Of a stretch of 20,256 bases of DNA, positions 14,439 to 20,256 are shown piece after piece. Source of the DNA: an uncultured Marmoricola sp. (GTDB lineage Bacteria > Actinomycetota > Actinomycetes > Propionibacteriales > Nocardioidaceae); contig NZ_CALTZE010000075.1 of assembly GCF_943913695.1 (NCBI RefSeq), positions 1 through 20,256 of the forward strand. Reading direction: 5' to 3'. Both the position numbers and the translations under genes were made by a program. Under the pieces are notes generated by a model. That model had not been told where the DNA came from. It worked only from the letters and a program-made list of their open reading frames with translations, and ran no database searches. Positions within the stretch are counted from its first letter, which is position 1. Each line of letters starts with the position of its first letter.

Positions 14439-14854
14439 GAATCGACTCCTGATCGGCTCCGGATGATGGTCAGGGAGACGTCGTCGAAGGACGCCGGGAT
14501 GGGGGCCTGCGGCTTGTGCACGGTGACCTCGGTCTCCAGCACCGGCGCGTGGCCCAGGCAGACGGTGGCGATGCGCTCGGCCAGGGTCTCGATCAGGTCG
14601 ACCGGCTCACCCTCCACCACGTCTCGGATCTGCTCGACGAGAGTCCCGTAGTCGACGGTGTCGCGCAACTCGTCGCTGCGCGCCGCGGGCAGGGAGTCGG
14701 TGAAGAGCGTCACGTCGACGACGAAGTCCTGGCCGTCGCGTCGCTCGTGGTCGAAGACCCCGTGGTGACCGCGCAGCGTCAACCCCCGCACACTCAGCCG
14801 GTCGGCCGGGCGCCCGGGCGCCTGACCTGCGGTGACGGAGGGGAGGTGGCTCAT
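14435..14854 (-). CDS. folB: Dihydroneopterin aldolase
   Basis: A 139-residue FolB that cleaves dihydroneopterin to 6-hydroxymethyl-dihydropterin and glycolaldehyde, supplying FolK. Family landmarks: LRGHHGVFDHER (27-38), VDYGTLVEQI (67-76), LIETLAERIA (87-96) and the catalytic-lysine segment VHKPQAPIP (112-120). An N-terminal extension of about 20 residues precedes the fold. The start overlaps the folP stop and the stop overlaps folK, each by 4 nt. Confidence 0.95.
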   Translation of the reverse strand: MSHLPSVTAGQAPGRPADRLSVRGLTLRGHHGVFDHERRDGQDFVVDVTLFTDSLPAARSDELRDTVDYGTLVEQIRDVVEGEPVDLIETLAERIATVCLGHAPVLETEVTVHKPQAPIPASFDDVSLTIIRSRSGVDS

Positions 14855-15795
14855 CGTGACTCGACCCTACCGGGGGGCCGGGACCACCGATCGAGCACCC
14901 GGATGGCGTCGCGGCTGCCTCGCACCTGGTGCACCCGGACCCCCCACACGCCCTGCATCACCGCCAGCGTGGTCAATGCCACACCGGCGTCCTCGCGCTG
15001 GTCGACCGGTCGCGGCGTGCCGTCGGGCGCGGCCAGCAGGGTGCCGAGGAAGGACTTGCGGCTGGAGCCCACCAGCAGCGGGAGCCCGAGCTCGCCGAGC
15101 TCGGGGAGGCGCTGCAGCAGCTCCCAGTTGTGGTCGGCGGTCTTGGCGAAGCCCAGGCCCGGGTCGAGCACCAGCCGCTCCAGGTCGACCCCGGCACGGG
15201 CCGCGTCGTCGACCCGCTGCGCCAGCTCGTCGCGCACCTCGGCGACCACGTCGGCGTAGTCCGCGTGCTGCTGCATGCGGTCGGAGTGCGCCCGCCAGTG
15301 CATCGCGACGTACGCCGCTCGCGCGTCGGCGACGACGTCGAGCACCAGGGGGTCGGCCAGGCCCCCGGAGACGTCGTTGACCAGCACGGCTCCCGCAGCC
15401 AGCGCCGCGGCCGCCACCTCGTGGCGCATGGTGTCGACGGAGACGACGGCCCCGGCGGCCACCAGCTCGGCGATCACCGGGACGACGCGGTCGAGCTCCT
15501 CGGCCACCAGCGGCCGGGTCGCACCCGGCCGGGTGGACTCACCGCCGACGTCGAGCAGGTCGGCGCCCTCCTCCAGCAGGGTCAGCCCGTGCTCCACGGC
15601 GCGCTCGGTGTCGGCCCAGCGACCGCCGTCGGAGAAGGAGTCGGGCGTGACGTTGACGATGCCCATCACCAGCGGGCGCGCCGGGTGGGGCAGGCCGTCG
15701 TCCCAGGCCGCGCGCGGCAGCCCGGTGCCGGCGCCCGTATCGGCGCCCGTATCGGCGCCGGCGCCCGTGCCGGGCCTGTCCGCCCGCTCGGTCAT
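14851..15795 (-). CDS. folP: Dihydropteroate synthase
   Basis: A 314-residue DHPS that joins dihydropterin pyrophosphate to para-aminobenzoate; it is the sulfonamide target. Motifs: MGIVNVTPDSFSDGG (44-58), DVGGESTRPGA (82-92), VSVDTMR (118-124), LVNDVSGG (138-145), LVLDPGLGFAKTADHN (208-223), LVGSSRKSFLG (241-251) and RVHQVRGS (287-294). ATG at 15795 overlaps the folE stop (ATGA), which supports this start and leaves a 43-residue leader that contains a Gly/Ala/Asp/Thr repeat encoded by a short tandem DNA repeat. The leader is longer than usual and probably disordered; the catalytic barrel is intact. Confidence 0.95.
   Translation of the reverse strand: MTERADRPGTGAGADTGADTGAGTGLPRAAWDDGLPHPARPLVMGIVNVTPDSFSDGGRWADTERAVEHGLTLLEEGADLLDVGGESTRPGATRPLVAEELDRVVPVIAELVAAGAVVSVDTMRHEVAAAALAAGAVLVNDVSGGLADPLVLDVVADARAAYVAMHWRAHSDRMQQHADYADVVAEVRDELAQRVDDAARAGVDLERLVLDPGLGFAKTADHNWELLQRLPELGELGLPLLVGSSRKSFLGTLLAAPDGTPRPVDQREDAGVALTTLAVMQGVWGVRVHQVRGSRDAIRVLDRWSRPPGRVESR
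15731..15772. repeat. 12-nt tandem repeat inside folP 5' end
   Basis: Two perfect copies of GCGCCCGTATCG (15731-15742, 15743-15754), a half unit GCGCCG, then a degenerate copy GCGCCCGTGCCG (15761-15772). The period is a multiple of three, so changes in copy number keep the frame and only alter the length of the Gly/Ala/Asp/Thr stretch at folP residues about 9-22. Confidence 0.85.
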
Positions 15796-16400
15796 CGAGC
15801 GGCGTGGATCAGCGACATGGCCTCGGCCCGGGTGGCGGGCTGGTGCATCACGCCGCGCACGGCCGAGGTGATGGTGCGGGCGCCGGCCTTGCGCACGCCG
15901 CGCATCGTCATGCACAGGTGCTCGGCCTCGACCACCACGATCACCCCGCGGGGCTCCAGGATGCGCACCAGGGCGTCGGCGACCTGGGTGGTCAGCCGCT
16001 CCTGCACCTGGGGCCGCTTGGCGAAGACGTCGACGACGCGGGCGAGCTTGGACAGGCCGGTGATCTTGCCGGCCCCGTCGGGGATGTAGCCGACGTGCGC
16101 GACCCCGGTGAAGGGCACCAGGTGGTGCTCGCACATCGACCACAGCTCGATGTCGCGCACCAGCACCATCTCGTCGTGGCCGATGTCGAAGGTGGTGGTG
16201 AGCACTTGCTCGGGGGTCTGGTGCAGCCCCAGGGTCAGCTCGGCGTAGGCCCGGGCCACGCGCGCCGGGGTGTCGCGCAGCCCGTCGCGCTCGGGGTCCT
16301 CACCCAGCGCGTAGAGCAGCTCCTTGATCGCGCGCTCGGCGCGCTCGTGGTCGAAGGGCGCGACGGCGCCCTGGCCCTCGCCGACCGGATCGACGCCCAT
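15792..16400 (-). CDS. folE: GTP cyclohydrolase I
   Basis: A 202-residue type I GTP cyclohydrolase, the first step of folate synthesis (GTP to dihydroneopterin triphosphate). The zinc ligands Cys90 and His93 are in MCEHHLVPFTGVAHVGYIP (89-107) and Cys163 is in EHLCMTMRGVRK (160-171). TPARVARAYAEL (44-55), KITGLSKLARVVDVFAKRPQ (112-131) and QERLT (133-137) complete the pattern. ATG at 16400 lies 6 nt after the ftsH stop; the stop overlaps folP. This order, ftsH then folE, is common in Actinobacteria. Confidence 0.96.
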   Translation of the reverse strand: MGVDPVGEGQGAVAPFDHERAERAIKELLYALGEDPERDGLRDTPARVARAYAELTLGLHQTPEQVLTTTFDIGHDEMVLVRDIELWSMCEHHLVPFTGVAHVGYIPDGAGKITGLSKLARVVDVFAKRPQVQERLTTQVADALVRILEPRGVIVVVEAEHLCMTMRGVRKAGARTITSAVRGVMHQPATRAEAMSLIHAAR

Positions 16401-16406
16401 CTCGGC

Positions 16407-18446
<2,040 letters not shown>

Positions 18447-18499
18447 GCCCGCATCCTCTCAGGTGCGCCAACAGGGGGCCCGGGTGGTCGCACGCCCCC

Positions 18500-18600
18500 A
18501 CCCGTCTCCTGTGCACACCGACCCGTCCCTTGTGCTCGCACACGCGCCGGGTCGGCAGGCACACGCGCCGGGTCGGCGGGCACACGCGCCGGGTCGGCAT
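18500..18600. repeat. 21-nt-period tandem repeat between hpt and ftsH
   Basis: Three tandem 21-nt units (18538-18558, 18559-18579, 18580-18600) share a perfect 19-nt core GCACACGCGCCGGGTCGGC and differ only in the last two bases. Before them two further 21-nt units, at 18500-18520 and 18521-18541, match each other at about 15 of 21 positions. The array ends 2 nt from the hpt stop and occupies most of the 156-nt region upstream of ftsH (18447-18602). No spacer structure and no gene is seen in it. Confidence 0.85.
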
Positions 18601-18602
18601 CC

Positions 18603-19154
18603 TCAGCCGTAGACGTGCGGGGCCAGCGTCCCGATGTCGCGCAGGTTGCGGTAGCGCTCGTCGAAGTCGAGGCCGTAGCCGACGACGAACTCGTTGGGGA
18701 TGTCCCAGCCGACGTACTTGACGTCGACCTCCATGCGGGCGGCCTCGGGCTTGCGCAGCAGGGTGCCGATCTCGACGCTGGCGGGGTTGCGGGAGGCGAG
18801 GTTGGAGGTCAGCCAGCTCAGCGTGAGCCCGGTGTCGATGATCTCGTCGACGATCAGGACGTGGCGGCCGCTGATGTCGGTGTCGAGGTCCTTCAGGATC
18901 CGCACCACGCCGCTGGACTTGGTGCCCGAGCCGTAGGAGGAGACGGCCATCCAGTCGATCTCGACGTGGCGGTCGAGCGCGCGCGCCAGGTCGGCCATCA
19001 CCATCACCGCGCCCCGCAGGACGCCGACGAGCAGCAGGTCCTCACCCTCGTAGTCGCGCTCGATCTCCCGCGCCATCTCGGCCAGCTTGGCCTGGATCTG
19101 GGCCTCGGTGAACATGACGTCGACCAGGTCTCCCTGCACGCTGCTGGCGTCCAT
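18603..19154 (-). CDS. hpt: Hypoxanthine phosphoribosyltransferase
   Basis: A 183-residue purine salvage enzyme that makes IMP or GMP from hypoxanthine or guanine and PRPP. The PRPP-binding loop is VLIVDEIIDTGLTL (99-112) with the acidic pair Asp103/Glu104. LVGVLRGAVMVMADL (42-56) is the pyrophosphate loop, SSYGSGTKSSG (72-82) the flexible loop, and YVGWDIPNEFVVGYGLDFDE (147-166) the base-binding region. ATG at 19154 fits the family N-terminus; the open frame extends upstream without similarity, and an internal ATG at residue 14 is a less likely start. The hpt-ftsH-fol order is conserved in Actinobacteria. Confidence 0.95.
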   Translation of the reverse strand: MDASSVQGDLVDVMFTEAQIQAKLAEMAREIERDYEGEDLLLVGVLRGAVMVMADLARALDRHVEIDWMAVSSYGSGTKSSGVVRILKDLDTDISGRHVLIVDEIIDTGLTLSWLTSNLASRNPASVEIGTLLRKPEAARMEVDVKYVGWDIPNEFVVGYGLDFDERYRNLRDIGTLAPHVYG

Positions 19155-19270
19155 GACCGGCAGCCTGCCACACCGCCGAGCGGCGCCGACCGCCCGCACA
19201 CGACGGGCTCCTGCTCGTCGGCCGGTACGACGGCGGAATGCCGAGGTCGGCGTACGGCGTTGGACAGGGC

Positions 19271-20256
19271 ATGCAGCTCTCGGTCCTCGACCTCGTCCCC
19301 GTCCGCTCCGACCAGACCACCGGCGACGCCCTGGCGGCCACCACGTCACTGGCGCGGGTCGCCGACGAGCTCGGCTTCGAGCGCTACTGGCTGGCCGAGC
19401 ACCACAACATGCCGGCCGTCGCGGCCACCAACCCCGCCCTGCTGATCGCGATGGTGGCCGCGGCCACCGAGCGGATCCGGGTCGGCTCGGGCGGCGTGAT
19501 GCTGCCCAACCACGCGCCGCTGGTGGTGGCCGAGCAGTTCGCCCTGCTCGAGGCCGCCCACCCCGGCCGGATCGACCTCGGCATCGGGCGCGCCCCCGGC
19601 TCGGACCCCGTCACCTCCTGGGCGCTGCGCCACGGCACGGGCGGGGTGACCGACGAGGCGGTCTCGCGCTTCCCGCAGTACGTCGAGGAGGTGCTGGCGA
19701 TGATGTCGCCCGAGGGCGTCGGGCTCCAGCTGCGGGGAGGCACCCACGCGCTCCGCGCCACGCCGTACGCCGTCTCGGTGCCGCCCGTGTGGCTGCTCGG
19801 CAGTTCGGACTACTCCGCGCGCCTGGCGGCCTCGATGGGGCTGCCCTATGTCTTCGCCCACCACTTCTCCGGCCAGGGCACGGCCGACGCGCTCGCGCTC
19901 TACCGGCGGGGCTTCACGCCGTCCGACCACCTGGCTGCCCCGCGCACCTTCCTCACCGTCAACGCCGTCGTGGCGCCGACCCACGAGGAGGCCGTCGAGC
20001 TGGCCCGGCCCAACCAGACCGCGATGGTCGCGTTGCGCACCGGTCGGCCCCTGCTCCCCCAGCCGCTCGTGCCCGACGCCGTGATCGCGCCCGAGCACGA
20101 GTCGCTCGCCGCGGCGATGCTCGAGCGGTGGGTCATCGGCGATCCCGAGAGCGCTGCCAAGCAGCTGCGCGCGCTCGCCGAGGAGCACGACGTCGACGAG
20201 GTCATGCTCCACCCGGTCGCCGGCGCCCACCCCGGCACCGACCCCCGCATCTCCCC
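19271..20256 (+). CDS. LLM class flavin-dependent oxidoreductase, 3' end outside window
   Basis: 328 residues of a luciferase-like monooxygenase family protein. MQLSVLDLVPV at the N-terminus, GFERYWLAEHHN (35-46), TERIRVGSGGVMLPNHAPLVVAEQF in the 66-90 region and HPGRIDLGIGRAPG (97-110) are characteristic of the alkanal-monooxygenase-like subgroup, which uses reduced flavin. The substrate cannot be told from sequence. ATG at 19271 was chosen because MQLSVLDLVPV matches the usual start; an in-frame ATG at 19238 would add 11 residues and has a TACGAC hexamer 6 nt upstream that could serve a leaderless start. It is divergent from hpt across a 116-nt gap in which nothing else was recognised. Confidence 0.9.
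   Translation, partial: MQLSVLDLVPVRSDQTTGDALAATTSLARVADELGFERYWLAEHHNMPAVAATNPALLIAMVAAATERIRVGSGGVMLPNHAPLVVAEQFALLEAAHPGRIDLGIGRAPGSDPVTSWALRHGTGGVTDEAVSRFPQYVEEVLAMMSPEGVGLQLRGGTHALRATPYAVSVPPVWLLGSSDYSARLAASMGLPYVFAHHFSGQGTADALALYRRGFTPSDHLAAPRTFLTVNAVVAPTHEEAVELARPNQTAMVALRTGRPLLPQPLVPDAVIAPEHESLAAAMLERWVIGDPESAAKQLRALAEEHDVDEVMLHPVAGAHPGTDPRIS

Noticed and set aside
18538..18600. Tandem repeats considered as a CRISPR array or as a coding repeat (PTRRVC-type heptapeptide)
   Set aside because: There are no unique spacers between units, so it is not CRISPR. The frame that reads the repeats has no ribosome-binding site or family and runs into ftsH out of frame.

Overview
The window is very GC-rich, with almost every third codon position G or C, frequent GTG starts and tightly packed genes that often share ATGA or GTGA overlaps. 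The order hpt, ftsH, folE, folP, folB, folK, DUF3180 is typical of Actinobacteria. Together with the base composition this suggests a Nocardioides-like member of the Propionibacteriales. The genus is an inference; no rRNA or other taxonomic marker is present.

Left half (1-11428): a sugar-modification locus centred on pseudaminic acid (Pse), a nine-carbon nonulosonic acid used on flagellins, capsules and cell-wall polymers. It has four arms in two divergent pairs. Arm 1 (minus, 1-1252) is an acyl carrier protein followed by a compact adenylate-forming ligase that runs off the left edge. Arm 2 (plus, 1314-2896) is a PseH-like N-acetyltransferase overlapping the Pse synthase PseI. Arm 3 (minus, 2917-6757) is PseG, then a probable GT-B-like glycosyltransferase and an unrecognised 338-residue protein. 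Arm 4 (plus, 6864-11428) is PseB, PseC, a fusion of an SpsF-type cytidylyltransferase with an aldo/keto reductase, and a short-chain dehydrogenase. The order of action would be PseB (dehydrate and epimerise UDP-GlcNAc), PseC (aminate), PseH (N-acylate), PseG (remove UDP), PseI (condense with PEP), the fused cytidylyltransferase domain (make CMP-Pse), then the glycosyltransferase. There is no separate classical PseF. The carrier protein, ligase, reductase domain and dehydrogenase go beyond the canonical pathway and suggest a modified Pse.

Middle (11432-13351, minus): a 59-residue coiled-coil protein, a sulfotransferase-like protein with a coiled-coil and Arg-rich tail, and a two-pass membrane protein with a cytoplasmic coiled coil. 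They look like a small surface-polymer module between the Pse locus and the housekeeping genes.

Right half (13370-19154, minus): housekeeping genes hpt (purine salvage), ftsH (membrane protease), and the folate genes folE, folP, folB, folK with the DUF3180 membrane protein. Successive fol genes overlap by 4 nt, indicating translational coupling. A 21-nt-period tandem repeat fills much of the hpt-ftsH gap. At the right edge a divergent gene for a luciferase-like flavin-dependent oxidoreductase (19271 onward) runs off the window.

No tRNA, rRNA, CRISPR array, insertion sequence or prophage gene was recognised. Apart from the two window edges there is no stretch over 300 bases without a gene.
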